DNA from: JABWCQ01 sp964587105
GTDB taxonomy: Bacteria; Electryoneota; RPQS01
Assembly: GCA_964587105.1 (NCBI GenBank)
Contig: CAZPKG010000005.1
Span: forward strand, 62,001 to 126,000
Length of the DNA: 64,000 nt
Reading direction: 5' to 3'
Each line of letters opens with the position of its first letter. Position 1 is the stretch's first letter. Positions 42,508 through 51,005 of this stretch are shown here, piece after piece. The position numbers and the translations under genes are program-made. The notes beneath the pieces were generated by a model that had not been told where the DNA came from, did not search any database, and saw only the letters and a program-made list of their open reading frames with translations.

Positions 42508-43782
42508 TTAGAACGTGGCTACAATTTGGGCCAAGCCCTGGTGGTTATTCGACTCTGAATCGAGGCGGAACTCGGACCGAAATTCGAGACCACTGCCGAG
42601 ATTTACTCCGCCACCGAGACTCAGGTGGTTGTGAGGAGCTACCTGATCCATTTCCAGGTGATCCACGCGGGCTAAGGCAAAGAAATGTCCGATTTCTCTA
42701 ATGCCTTGTAAGTAATAGCCTCGATGGTCGAGGGAGTTTTCCGCGATGCTTTCTTGAAGAATGATTCCCTCTGCAATAAACGACCATAAACCCTGCGTTA
42801 CGACGGCATGTGCCCCGAACATGGCTGAGGCGGGTGGGCCGTTACTTAACCAGCCGAACGCACATGAACCGCCGCAACGCAAGTAGTCAGATAAGTGAAG
42901 ATTCAGGCGGGTTCCGCCGGTAACATTTAGGACATCTATAGGTTCATCAATTTCCGAATTGAGTTGGAGCGAATAACCGCGTACAGCCCACGCATCAAGA
43001 CTTGCTTTCGAGAAAGTCCAATTTGAAGCGACACCAACGTCATTCCAACCACCGTGAGTTGCCAACACGATTTCAGGAGTTGAGATTGATTTGCGCGAGT
43101 TGGAAGCATAGCTGTTCACGTCTTCGCCGAAAGGTGCATCGAATTGTCCGGCGAAGGCTGTCCAGCTTTGCAATGGTGAGTCGGAGAACTCTGACTCGGG
43201 CTTGATGCTGTAGCTGATTTGCGCGACGCCGACTTGAAAACCATCGGAGTAGATGACTCCGAGCGACGCGGCGGCACGATCGTTGATTTGTTTGGCGAAA
43301 TCAATTTCGACTTGATTCAGATAGGCTGAATTGCCATGCTCTGGAACGGAGTTCGTTTCATAGACGGCATCCATGAAGCCGGAGATTTCAAGTCCTGATT
43401 GGCTAGACAGATCATTTGAAAGCGAAAACAGCTTCGTTTGACTGGAATCTTGTGTCGGTGGACTAATGTAGCCGGGGCCGTTTCTACTGGCCAAAACATC
43501 TTCAGAGATTCGCGGGTCTGAGTAGTCCAGTTGTTCACGAATACTATTGAGATCTGATTTCAATTTGTCGAGAGCCTGGTTGAAACTTGCTCGTGACTCT
43601 TCCGATAGGGCAGGGTTACTGATAATGCCCTCAAGTGCAGCAATTCGATTGGAGAGCAGTTCAACGCGAGTTTGCAATTCCGAGGAGGCGATTGCCTCTT
43701 GTAACGGAGGTTCAGCCGCGATTGAGATCGAGATTTGCAGCGCGCAGTATAGGCCGCATGTTACGCAAAATGTACGATTCAT
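42508..43782 (-). CDS. Putative outer-membrane porin with coiled-coil N-terminus
   Basis: 424 aa from the ATG at 43782, which has AGGA about 10 nt upstream; the frame is open to 43956 but adds no useful signal. Signal MNRTFCVTCGLYCALQISISIAA. A helical region with heptad-like LQTRVELLSNRIAALEG and FNQALDKLKSDLNSIREQL follows, then about 300 residues of beta-barrel ending in AQIVATF (terminal Phe). The SGFMDAVYETNSVPEHGNSAYLNQVEIDFAK segment resembles putative porins (DcaP/OprP-like fold). Substrate unknown. Confidence 0.8.
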   Translation of the reverse strand: MNRTFCVTCGLYCALQISISIAAEPPLQEAIASSELQTRVELLSNRIAALEGIISNPALSEESRASFNQALDKLKSDLNSIREQLDYSDPRISEDVLASRNGPGYISPPTQDSSQTKLFSLSNDLSSQSGLEISGFMDAVYETNSVPEHGNSAYLNQVEIDFAKQINDRAAASLGVIYSDGFQVGVAQISYSIKPESEFSDSPLQSWTAFAGQFDAPFGEDVNSYASNSRKSISTPEIVLATHGGWNDVGVASNWTFSKASLDAWAVRGYSLQLNSEIDEPIDVLNVTGGTRLNLHLSDYLRCGGSCAFGWLSNGPPASAMFGAHAVVTQGLWSFIAEGIILQESIAENSLDHRGYYLQGIREIGHFFALARVDHLEMDQVAPHNHLSLGGGVNLGSGLEFRSEFRLDSESNNHQGLAQIVATF

Positions 43783-44168
43783 AATTAGGAGTCCTGTTGC
43801 AAATTCCGGCCGCAACGAGAGTTTTATATTTCTGTGACAATTGTAAAGTATTAGTGTTAAAACTGTGCTGACAATTGCAATTGCAAACTTTCGTAGAGTT
43901 AGTGAAATTTTTCGCAAGAAGCAATAGTTCGGGGTAATCCGGCGTGACAATCTCACATCATTTCCCCGAATTGATTTACCAAGAAATGCAATCGGTGGAC
44001 CGCACTTGGGGTGGGTCAGGCAAGGTAGTTTTTTTGTTGCGAAATGGCTGGGATAGCCAATAATTATTTAATACCGGCCTGATTTACGCTTGCCCACAGG
44101 GATTTTCCTCCGTAAATTGTGGATTCAAGCCGTTGAAATAAGCCAACTATGTGTCTGGAGACTAAAGC

Positions 44169-46709
44169 ATGTCCCGCCGTTTGATTTTCTTATGTTTGCT
44201 GATTGTCAGCCTGAACAACTTAGTCCTTGCCGCTCCTGCTGTGGTACCGGGTCAGGCGTTGGTGCGCTTTGCTGAACCGACCACGTTGGCGCAGGCTCAG
44301 GCAGAGTTCAACGCGAATGAATTTCGTGTTGATAGGGTGCTGGTCAAGAAGCTCGATATTTATCTTGTTAAGTTTGATCAGAAACTAAGTGTTGATTTGG
44401 CGGTCGAAATGCTCAAGGGCAATCCAAAGTTGCTCTGGGCTCAGGCGGATCATATCGCCTCGCCGCGCTTGACGCCGAACGATCCGAGTTTTTCGACTCA
44501 GTGGGAATGGAATCAGGCGAGTGATCGCGACGTAGATGCTCCGGAAGCTTGGGATATTACCACCGGCGGCACGAATGCAGGTGGAGATCAGATTGTTGTC
44601 GCGATTGTGGATGGCGGATGCTTGCTGACACACACGGATTTAGCCGCAAATATCTGGCAGAATACGGCGGAAGTGAATGGCGTCAACGGAGTTGATGACG
44701 ACGGCAACGGTTATGTCGATGACAAGAACGGTTGGGATGCCTATGCCAATGACGGCACGATTCCGACGGACAATCACGGCACGCATGTGTCGGGTACCGT
44801 GGGTGCGGTCTCGAATAACGGCAGCATGGTGGCCGGAACGAATTGGAATGTGAAGCTAATGGAAGTTGCGGCTTCGAGCAGTCAGACCTCGGTGATTTCG
44901 ATTGGCTACGGTTATGTGCTGGATCAGAAGACCTTGTGGTGGACAAGCGGCGGGACGCAGGGCGCGAACGTGGTTTCAACTAACTCGAGTTTTGGTGTTG
45001 ACCTCGCGTTTTGTACTTCGGGAACGTATCCGGTGTGGAACGATCTTTACAATGCGATGGGTGAGGTGGGAATTTTGTCTGCCTGTGCAACCGCGAATGC
45101 GAACTACAATGTTGACACACAGGGCGACATACCCACAAGCTGCTCAAGCCCGTATATGATTTCGGTGACGAATACAACGAGCACGGATGGCAAGAACAGC
45201 AGCTGCGGATACGGTGCGACGACGATTGACTTGGGCGCGCCGGGAACTTCGATTATCAGCACGACTTCAAACGGCTCGACGGGTTCTTTAACCGGAACTT
45301 CGATGTCCACGCCGCATGTGGCCGGAGCGGTTGCGTTGATGCACGCGGCCGCGAGTGTCGGATTTTACAACTACTACAATTTGTATCCCGATTCGGGAGC
45401 ATTGGCCTTAAAAGAAATGCTGTTGGACGGCACGGATCCGATTGCGGCTCTGGCGGGCATCACGGTTTCAGGCGGACGGCTTAATCTCTACAACTCGTGT
45501 TTGGCGATTTCACAATTTGTCGGGCCGACTCCGACGGAACCGTTTGTTACACTTGTGTCGGCGACGCAAAGCGATGCGCTGACGGGTGACAACGACGGAG
45601 TTTGGGAGCGAGGCGAGAATGTTGAAATCTTGATCTCACTGAATAATTTGGGCGAAGACGCGCTGAACGTTTCAGCAACTCTGTCAACGGCGGATACGAA
45701 TGTTACCATCACGGATGCAACGAGTGCAATGGGGAATATTCTCTTTAGCACAACCGTTGATAACAGTACGGACGTGTTTGCGGCAACGCTCGGATTGACT
45801 GCACCACTTGATCATACTACTGATTTTACGCTGACGGTGACTGCAGACAGCGGTTACTCTGTTGTGCTGGGTTTCACGCTTGATTCAAATCCGAAAGTCG
45901 CCTATTTCAGCGAGAATTGTGAAAGCGGCGCAAATGGTTGGACGCACGGGCCGGTGACGTGGGCAGTTGATCAATGGCATTTGTCAACCGAGCAAAATCA
46001 TTCGGCAACAACTGCGTGGAAGTGCGGCGACACGGGAACGGGGAACTACGCTAACTCGCAGGACGCGGGTTTGATCTCGCCGCCGATTGCGATTACCGAA
46101 CAGAGTGAACTCAGGTATTGGTACAACCTTAACAGCGAAACATCATCACAGTATCCGGATTCAGCTTATGACGGCGGGAATGTCTGGATTTCGGTGAACG
46201 GCGGAGCGTATTCGCTGTTAACTCCAATCGGCGATTATCCGAAGGACTTCCGGTATTTGTCCGGAAGTGGAAATCCCGTAACTGGCCCGCAACCGGGCGC
46301 TCCGTGCTATTCGGGCATTGTTTCTTTGTGGACAGAAGCGGCCTTTGATTTGTCTGCATACGCAGGAACGACGGTGCAGTTCAGATGGAGATTCTCTTCT
46401 GACGCCGGAACAAATCGCGAAGGCTGGTATGTCGATGATATTCGCGTCGTGGGCGCTCCGATTGTGGTTGCACCTCCGCAGGCGATTGACGGTCTGGTGA
46501 TTCAATCTGAAGGCAGTGACACTTATCTCAACTGGCCGCCTTCCGCAACGCAGGGCGCGATTTACAACATCTACATGAGCACAAATCAAGACGTGGCGCC
46601 GATTGACGACACTCTTGTAGCACAGACTTCGGACACATTTTATGTCCACACCGGAGTTGTGGATTTAAGCGGCTATGTTATTTATCAGGTGACGGTTTCG
46701 GCTCCCTAA
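44169..46709 (+). CDS. Secreted subtilisin-like serine protease (S8)
   Basis: 846 aa; GGAG 8 nt before ATG. Signal MSRRLIFLCLLIVSLNNLVLA. An inhibitor-I9-like propeptide (VPGQALVRFAEPTTLAQAQ) precedes the catalytic domain: VVAIVDGG (Asp), DNHGTHVSGT (His), GTSMSTPHVAGA (Ser); a calcium-type DDDGNGYVDDKNGWD loop lies between Asp and His. After the protease come a CARDB-like domain (DNDGVWERGENVEILISLNNLG), an MAM/immune-inhibitor-A-like beta-sandwich (SENCESGANGWTHGP ... WYVDDIRV) and a C-terminal Fn3 domain. No T9SS sorting domain, so it probably exits by another route or is periplasmic. A palindromic element starts 5 bases after the stop. Confidence 0.93.
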   Translation: MSRRLIFLCLLIVSLNNLVLAAPAVVPGQALVRFAEPTTLAQAQAEFNANEFRVDRVLVKKLDIYLVKFDQKLSVDLAVEMLKGNPKLLWAQADHIASPRLTPNDPSFSTQWEWNQASDRDVDAPEAWDITTGGTNAGGDQIVVAIVDGGCLLTHTDLAANIWQNTAEVNGVNGVDDDGNGYVDDKNGWDAYANDGTIPTDNHGTHVSGTVGAVSNNGSMVAGTNWNVKLMEVAASSSQTSVISIGYGYVLDQKTLWWTSGGTQGANVVSTNSSFGVDLAFCTSGTYPVWNDLYNAMGEVGILSACATANANYNVDTQGDIPTSCSSPYMISVTNTTSTDGKNSSCGYGATTIDLGAPGTSIISTTSNGSTGSLTGTSMSTPHVAGAVALMHAAASVGFYNYYNLYPDSGALALKEMLLDGTDPIAALAGITVSGGRLNLYNSCLAISQFVGPTPTEPFVTLVSATQSDALTGDNDGVWERGENVEILISLNNLGEDALNVSATLSTADTNVTITDATSAMGNILFSTTVDNSTDVFAATLGLTAPLDHTTDFTLTVTADSGYSVVLGFTLDSNPKVAYFSENCESGANGWTHGPVTWAVDQWHLSTEQNHSATTAWKCGDTGTGNYANSQDAGLISPPIAITEQSELRYWYNLNSETSSQYPDSAYDGGNVWISVNGGAYSLLTPIGDYPKDFRYLSGSGNPVTGPQPGAPCYSGIVSLWTEAAFDLSAYAGTTVQFRWRFSSDAGTNREGWYVDDIRVVGAPIVVAPPQAIDGLVIQSEGSDTYLNWPPSATQGAIYNIYMSTNQDVAPIDDTLVAQTSDTFYVHTGVVDLSGYVIYQVTVSAP

Positions 46710-46714
46710 AAGTT

Positions 46715-46747
46715 TCCCCCCGTGAACGGGCGGATTAAGGTGGGTCT
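46715..46747 (+). repeat. Family A palindromic element, left of DUF559
   Basis: T-CCCCCC, GTGAAC, GGGCGG, ATTAA, GGTGGG, TCT: the most diverged copy. It is oriented with the TCT end toward the DUF559 gene, inverted relative to the copy at 47150. Confidence 0.85.
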
Positions 46748-46779
46748 GAGTTCGGTAAGTGACTGCTAAGTTAGTCAGC

Positions 46780-47162
46780 ATGAAACATCCTGATTGGAAA
46801 GAAATACCTTTGCAGAACAGGGAACGCTCACGTGCAATGCGGCGCGAGCCCAGCGAAGCAGAAAAAAAAAGCTCTGGCGAGCACTGCGCGGAGGCAAACT
46901 TGGAGTATCATTTCGCAGACAGCATCCGATCGGGCAGTTTATTGTAGATTTCTATTGTGTCGAAAAGCGAATTGTGATTGAAGTGGACGGACCTTCGCAC
47001 GCTCAAGAGAACTCAGCAGAGTACGATCTCAGACGAACAGAGTACTTGACTGCAAAGAACATTTCTGTCATCCGATATACGAATGCGGATGTGCTTTGTG
47101 GAATTGAATACGTGATACAGCAGATTCGGGTGAAGCTCGGGATTCCGGCAGACCCCCCTTAA
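46780..47162 (+). pseudogene. DUF559 endonuclease-like gene split by a frameshift in A9
   Basis: Start ATG 46780 gives MKHPDWKEIPLQNRERSRAM then REPSEAEKK; the family continuation LWRALRGGKLGVSFRRQHPIG, QFIVDFYCVEKRIVIEVDGPSHAQE, YDLRRTEYLTAKNISVIRYTN is in another frame (open to 47162). The frames switch at a run of nine A at 46862-46870; seven or ten A would restore one protein. DUF559 is a small PD-(D/E)XK/Vsr-like nuclease fold: D in IVDF, E-V-D in IEVDG. The last codons and stop lie inside a palindromic repeat. Either a pseudogene, slippage-dependent, or an assembly error. Confidence 0.85.
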
Positions 47163-47184
47163 TCCCCCCGCTCGCGGGGGGAGA
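47150..47184 (-). repeat. Family A palindromic element, right of DUF559
   Basis: AGACCCCCCTTAATCCCCCC, GCTCGC, GGGGGG, AGA. Reverse orientation of the left copy. It supplies the DUF559 stop codon and can form a GC-rich hairpin. Confidence 0.9.
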
Positions 47185-47196
47185 TTAGAAACATAA

Positions 47197-47230
47197 AGCC
47201 CCGATGTTGACCAAGCATCGGGGCTTTTCT
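47197..47230. terminator. Hairpin downstream of the moeZ fusion and DUF559
   Basis: AAGCCCCGATG, loop, CATCGGGGCTTTT: a good stem between the convergent DUF559 and moeZ genes with T-rich ends on both strands. Confidence 0.8.
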
Positions 47231-47263
47231 TCCGAGGAGATGAAGAAGAGGTGCTTTTACGAA

Positions 47264-48739
47264 TCAATATTTCGGGAGCGAAGTATCAATGTGATCGGCC
47301 CATGCGAGGATGCCGCCTTCGAGATTATATATCTTCTCGAATCCTGCGGACTTCAACGTGTGCCACGCGCGCGCACTGCGCACACCGCTTCGGCACGAGA
47401 TGACCAAGTCTCGCTCTTTATAGGGCATAAGTTCGTCAAGTCGAAAGTCGAGTTCGGCGAGCGGAATGTGCACATCTTCGCCGAGGCGCGCGATGTAGAG
47501 TTCTTCGAGATTGCGGACATCGAGCACAATGGGCCGCGAGCCGTTTCCGGTTTGGCGGCGCGCATGAAGTTCATGCACGGTCATCTCTTTGACTTGCGTC
47601 AGAGCTTGTTCTTCGTTACCGAGGCCGCAAAACTGAACGTAGTCAATCGGCTCCGTTATGCTTGGATATTTGCCGCATAGCGGGCAATCGGGATCGCGCT
47701 TCAATTCAAATTTCTTGAAGGAGAGATCGAGTGCGTCAAAGCGCAGCAGAGTGCCGACTAACGGCGTGCCGATGCCGAGCAGAAGTTTCAACGCTTCATT
47801 GGCCTGAATCGAACCGACGATACCGGGCAGAACTCCAAGGACACCGCCTTCGGCACATGAGGGAACCAAGCCGGGCGGCGGCGGTTCGGGATAGAGACAG
47901 CGATAACACGGGCCGTCGGGATCACAAAAGACCGAGATTTGTCCTTCAAAGCGATAGATGCTCGCATAGACGTTTCGTTTGCCTAAAAAGAAGCTCGCGT
48001 CGTTGACGAGATAGCGCGTGGGGAAATTGTCCGTACCGTCGAGCAAAAGGTCGTAGGTTGCGCCTATTTCGAGCGCATTTTCAGATGTGAAAAATGTTTC
48101 GTAGGTCTCGACATGCACATGCGGATTTAAGTTCTTGATGAACTCGCGGGCGGATTTCAGTTTTGAAATGCCAACCGTGCGGCGGCCGTGAATAATTTGT
48201 CGTTGTAAGTTCGTTTCATCAACCACGTCTGCATCGACGATTCCGATGCGGCCAACACCTGCTGCAGCCAAGTAGGCCAGCAAGGGAGAACCTAATCCAC
48301 CTGCTCCGACGACGAGAACCGAAGCGTTTTTGAGTTTAAGCTGGCCTTCCACTCCAACTTCGGGCAGTAACAGGTGGCGAGAATATTGACGGTACTCTTG
48401 GGTCGTGAGCATGCCCTCAGACGAGACCCCCCTTAATCCCCCCGCGCGCGGGGGGAGACCTGAGCCGCCTGCAATCGATGGCACAATGGTGAGCTGCTCG
48501 CCGTCATTCAGTTTTGTCGCGTGTTTGTCGGGAAGATTGCGGACATCTTGCGAGCCGACATAGATATTGACGAAGCTGCGCAGTTTGCCGTCGTTGTCGA
48601 AAAGATGCTTTTGCAACGCCGGGTATGCGCCGGTTAGAACATTCAGCGCTTCCTGCACGGTTGCGGCTTCGAGTGCAACAGTGGCTTGGTCGCCCGTGAA
48701 GCGGCGCAAGACAGTGGGAACGGAAATCGAGACACTCAT
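47264..48739 (-). CDS. moeZ: CysO/MoaD-like sulfur carrier fused to MoeZ (E1 + rhodanese)
   Basis: 491 aa, three domains. Residues 1-92: ubiquitin-like sulfur carrier ending SIAGG, the residues normally free at its C-terminus. Residues 94-106 are encoded by a palindromic repeat (GLPPRAGGLRGVS). Residues 110-about 360: MoeB/ThiF adenylyltransferase with VVGAGGLGSPLLAYLAAAG (nucleotide), DNFPTRYLVND, CYRC/CPLC zinc pairs and PSCAEGGVLG (catalytic Cys). Residues about 385-491: rhodanese with CRSGVRS loop. In Mycobacterium MoeZ activates and thiocarboxylates the separate CysO. Start overlaps the mec stop (TAATG). The carrier needs its GG free, so cleavage or an alternative start at Met110 would be required. 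Confidence 0.92.
   Translation of the reverse strand: MSVSISVPTVLRRFTGDQATVALEAATVQEALNVLTGAYPALQKHLFDNDGKLRSFVNIYVGSQDVRNLPDKHATKLNDGEQLTIVPSIAGGSGLPPRAGGLRGVSSEGMLTTQEYRQYSRHLLLPEVGVEGQLKLKNASVLVVGAGGLGSPLLAYLAAAGVGRIGIVDADVVDETNLQRQIIHGRRTVGISKLKSAREFIKNLNPHVHVETYETFFTSENALEIGATYDLLLDGTDNFPTRYLVNDASFFLGKRNVYASIYRFEGQISVFCDPDGPCYRCLYPEPPPPGLVPSCAEGGVLGVLPGIVGSIQANEALKLLLGIGTPLVGTLLRFDALDLSFKKFELKRDPDCPLCGKYPSITEPIDYVQFCGLGNEEQALTQVKEMTVHELHARRQTGNGSRPIVLDVRNLEELYIARLGEDVHIPLAELDFRLDELMPYKERDLVISCRSGVRSARAWHTLKSAGFEKIYNLEGGILAWADHIDTSLPKY
48424..48460 (-). repeat. Family A palindromic element inside the moeZ fusion (in frame)
   Basis: Sense orientation to the gene: GGTCTCCCCCC, GCGCGC, GGGGGG, ATTAA, GGGGGG, TCT. 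It lies exactly between the diglycine of the carrier and the first Met of the MoeB domain, as if it had replaced the stop codon and intergenic spacer. Confidence 0.92.
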
Positions 48740-49188
48740 TAGACGGCAACTCTTTGGTGGGTGATTAATTTTTCTTCGACGTAACTTTCGCGATCGTCGG
48801 CCAATTGATAGCTGCGAATCTCGGCAGGTTTCTTGTTTCGCACCGAGATGATGACATAGCTATAGAATGGCAATGCGTGTTCGCGGTCAAACTCGGACGG
48901 AATTGCCGGATGATCAGGGTGACTGTGATAGAAACCGATTAGACTTAGATTCAAGTTCTCAGCGTGTCGCTCGGCGGCAAGAAAATCTTCCGGTGTAATC
49001 AGAAAGCGGCGCTCTTTGTTGTCTTGCCGGCTGTTGTCAATGGGAACAACTTCGTGAATTACGCGCTCGTTGTTTATTTCTGTTCCAAATAGAAATCCGC
49101 AGCATTCTTCGGGATAGGTTTGCTGTCCGTGCAGCTGGATTTCTTCAAGCTGCCGGCTGTGCAAATGTAAAATCGGACGGATACTCAT
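48739..49188 (-). CDS. mec: JAMM/MPN+ metallopeptidase, Mec-like
   Basis: 149 aa from the ATG at 49188, which overlaps the cysM stop (TGATG). The JAMM motif is complete: Glu in YPEECCGFLFG, HSHPDHPAIPSEFD (His-x-His, Ser, Asp). In Mycobacterium, Mec removes the new cysteine from the C-terminus of CysO after CysM has added it. Here it lies between cysM and the cysO::moeZ fusion, so the same job is likely. It might also cut the carrier from the fusion, because the family cleaves after diglycine; that is only a hypothesis. Confidence 0.92.
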   Translation of the reverse strand: MSIRPILHLHSRQLEEIQLHGQQTYPEECCGFLFGTEINNERVIHEVVPIDNSRQDNKERRFLITPEDFLAAERHAENLNLSLIGFYHSHPDHPAIPSEFDREHALPFYSYVIISVRNKKPAEIRSYQLADDRESYVEEKLITHQRVAV

Positions 49189-50150
49189 CAGTTGGCCTCC
49201 CATACCGGCGTGGAGAGATATTTTTCCGCTCCATCGGGGAAGATTGTCACAACGATGCCGTGTTCCAAAGTTCTCGCAAGCTGCAATGCGGCGGCGGCCG
49301 ATGCTCCGCTCGACGTGCCGACAAGTAACCCTTCTTCACTGGCGAGTCTCCGGCAGAATGTGTAGGCCTCTTCTGTTGTCACTTCGAGTTCAATATCGGC
49401 AAGCGAACCATCGTAGATATCGGGGACGTGAACAGAGGGCAGATGTTTCAGACCTTCGAGACCGTGAAACGGTGAATCGGGTTGAAAACTCGCGATGGTG
49501 ATTTTGGGGTCGCGCGCTTTCAAGTAGCGGCTTACTCCGGTAAACGTGCCGGTAGTGCCGAGTCCGGAAACGAAATGCGTGACGGCTCCTTCGGTTTGCC
49601 GCCATATTTCAGGGCCGGTAGTGGTCAGATGCGCGTTGATGTTGGCCGGATTGGCATATTGATTCAGATAGCAATAGTTGTCAGGATACTTCTGTTTCAA
49701 TTCGCGGGCCACGACCTGCGCTCCATCTGTAGAGAGCATGGGATCGGTGAAGATTAACTCCGCTCCGTAAGCTTGCAGAATCTGTTTGCGCTCGCGGCTG
49801 GCATTGTCCGGTATGCATAGTGTTACGCCAATACCTAAGGCGGCACCGAGCATGGCGAGCGCAATACCGGTGTTGCCGCTGGTTGCTTCGAGCACGCGTG
49901 TGCGCTCGGTGATGCGGTGATTGCGGATTGCATCGGAGAGCATAGCCCATGCAGCGCGATCTTTTACTGAACCGCCGGGGTTCTTCCACTCGGCTTTGGC
50001 AAACACACGCACGTCAGGAGAGAGACCTTCAGTGACACTTGTGAGTTCAATCAGCGGAGTGTTTCCGATCATGTGCACGAGCGGCGGCACACTCAGGCTG
50101 TGTCGCACTGTGCGGGGAGAGACAAAAATATTTGTGGCTGGGATAGACAT
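49188..50150 (-). CDS. cysM: Cysteine synthase, CysM type
   Basis: 320 aa, PLP fold type II. NPGGSVKDRAAW carries the PLP lysine, EATSGNTGIALAM the phosphate/substrate loop, SGLGTTGTFTGVSRYL the glycine loop and VGTSSGASAAAALQLA the C-terminal loop. It joins an activated serine to a sulfide or thiocarboxylate. The operon with mec and a sulfur-carrier/MoeZ gene points to the CysO-thiocarboxylate route of the mycobacterial CysM, which uses O-phosphoserine. First gene of the operon; its 5' region is taken up by repeats. Confidence 0.94.
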   Translation of the reverse strand: MSIPATNIFVSPRTVRHSLSVPPLVHMIGNTPLIELTSVTEGLSPDVRVFAKAEWKNPGGSVKDRAAWAMLSDAIRNHRITERTRVLEATSGNTGIALAMLGAALGIGVTLCIPDNASRERKQILQAYGAELIFTDPMLSTDGAQVVARELKQKYPDNYCYLNQYANPANINAHLTTTGPEIWRQTEGAVTHFVSGLGTTGTFTGVSRYLKARDPKITIASFQPDSPFHGLEGLKHLPSVHVPDIYDGSLADIELEVTTEEAYTFCRRLASEEGLLVGTSSGASAAAALQLARTLEHGIVVTIFPDGAEKYLSTPVWEAN

Positions 50151-50182
50151 CGTATGGCTATTGAAATTCCAATTAACTATTT

Positions 50183-50257
50183 CAGATTCCGGCGGGGAAC
50201 CGCTTCGCTAAATCCCCGCTCGGCAAAACAGGGCGGCGCCCCTGCCGCCCCTACAAA
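50183..50257. repeat. Composite palindromic repeat (families C + B-like)
   Basis: 50183-50224: CAGATTCCGGCGGGGAACC ... CCCCGCTCGGC. 50231-50257: GGGCGGCGCCCCTGCCGCCC then CTACAAAT, a variant of family B with the same right-hand end as 42411-42436. It fills the cysM-peroxiredoxin gap. Confidence 0.82.
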
Positions 50258-50260
50258 TGA

Positions 50261-50929
50261 TTAGACAGGTAGTTTCTTCTTGCTGAAGTACCAATCGGTG
50301 TATTCGTCAGCTTCGGCTTTGCGGTTGGCGGCTACTGTGACATTCTGCGGCGGCGGAATGATACAAGCGTCGCCGGGGTGCCAATTTTCGGGAGTCGCGA
50401 GGCCATGCTTGTCCGTTGTTTGAAGTGCTTCAAGGATGCGCAGGATTTCATCAATCGAGCGGCCGTTCGAGAGCGGGTAGTAAACCATCGCGCGAATGAT
50501 ACCCTTGTCATCAATCACAAAGACTGCACGCACGGCGGACGTGTCACTGGCCTCAGGGTGCAGCATTCCGTAGGCACGGGCCACGTCACCTTTCAGATCG
50601 GCAATGAGGGGGAAGGGAATCTTCTGATTGAAATTTTCTTCGATATTGCGAACCCATGCGATATGAGAGTAGATAGAGTCAATTGAGAGTCCGATGATTT
50701 GAGTATTACGTTTCACGAACTCGTCGCTCTTGCGGGCAAAGGCTAAGAATTCGGTGGTGCAAACAGGTGTGAAATCGGCGGGGTGCGAAAACAGCACAAC
50801 CCACTTTCCTTTGTAGTCGGAGAGTTTGATTTCACCTTGCGTAGTTTTGGCCGTGAAATCGGGAGCCGGAGTATTGATTCGAGGCAGGAGGACAGCATTC
50901 GTTTCGGGCGTAGAGCCGTTGGCGCTCAT
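50261..50929 (-). CDS. 1-Cys peroxiredoxin (Prx6 type)
   Basis: 222 aa. Peroxidatic site HPADFTPVCTTEF (Cys about 57), Arg in the distal loop, and the long C-terminal domain of Prx6-type enzymes (GLATPENWHPGDACIIPPP, ADEYTDWYFSKKKLPV). A second Cys (GDACII) is in the position often seen in archaeal-type Prx6. It reduces hydroperoxides in the cytoplasm. AGGATC lies 8 nt before ATG. A strong terminator and a candidate structured RNA sit 45-190 bp upstream, so attenuation is possible. Confidence 0.95.
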   Translation of the reverse strand: MSANGSTPETNAVLLPRINTPAPDFTAKTTQGEIKLSDYKGKWVVLFSHPADFTPVCTTEFLAFARKSDEFVKRNTQIIGLSIDSIYSHIAWVRNIEENFNQKIPFPLIADLKGDVARAYGMLHPEASDTSAVRAVFVIDDKGIIRAMVYYPLSNGRSIDEILRILEALQTTDKHGLATPENWHPGDACIIPPPQNVTVAANRKAEADEYTDWYFSKKKLPV

Positions 50930-50973
50930 GGTATGGGATCCTTAGTGTTTAGACTTGACTGATTATGGCAACA

Positions 50974-51005
50974 AAAAACCCCCTCGCGCAGGCAAGGGGG
51001 TTTTT
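50974..51005. terminator. Intrinsic terminator upstream of peroxiredoxin
   Basis: AAAAACCCCCT / AGGGGGTTTTT stem with a 10-nt loop, symmetric A/T ends. On the minus strand it ends the candidate RNA at 50974-51122. Confidence 0.88.

Noticed and set aside
46759..46947. 62-residue protein upstream of the DUF559 core
   Set aside because: It is the N-terminal part of the DUF559 gene in the pre-shift frame; its C-terminal half after the A run is out-of-frame nonsense.
47150..48460. CRISPR-like recurrence of C/G-rich repeats
   Set aside because: Copies are far apart, not regularly spaced, differ in stem sequence and have no cas genes.
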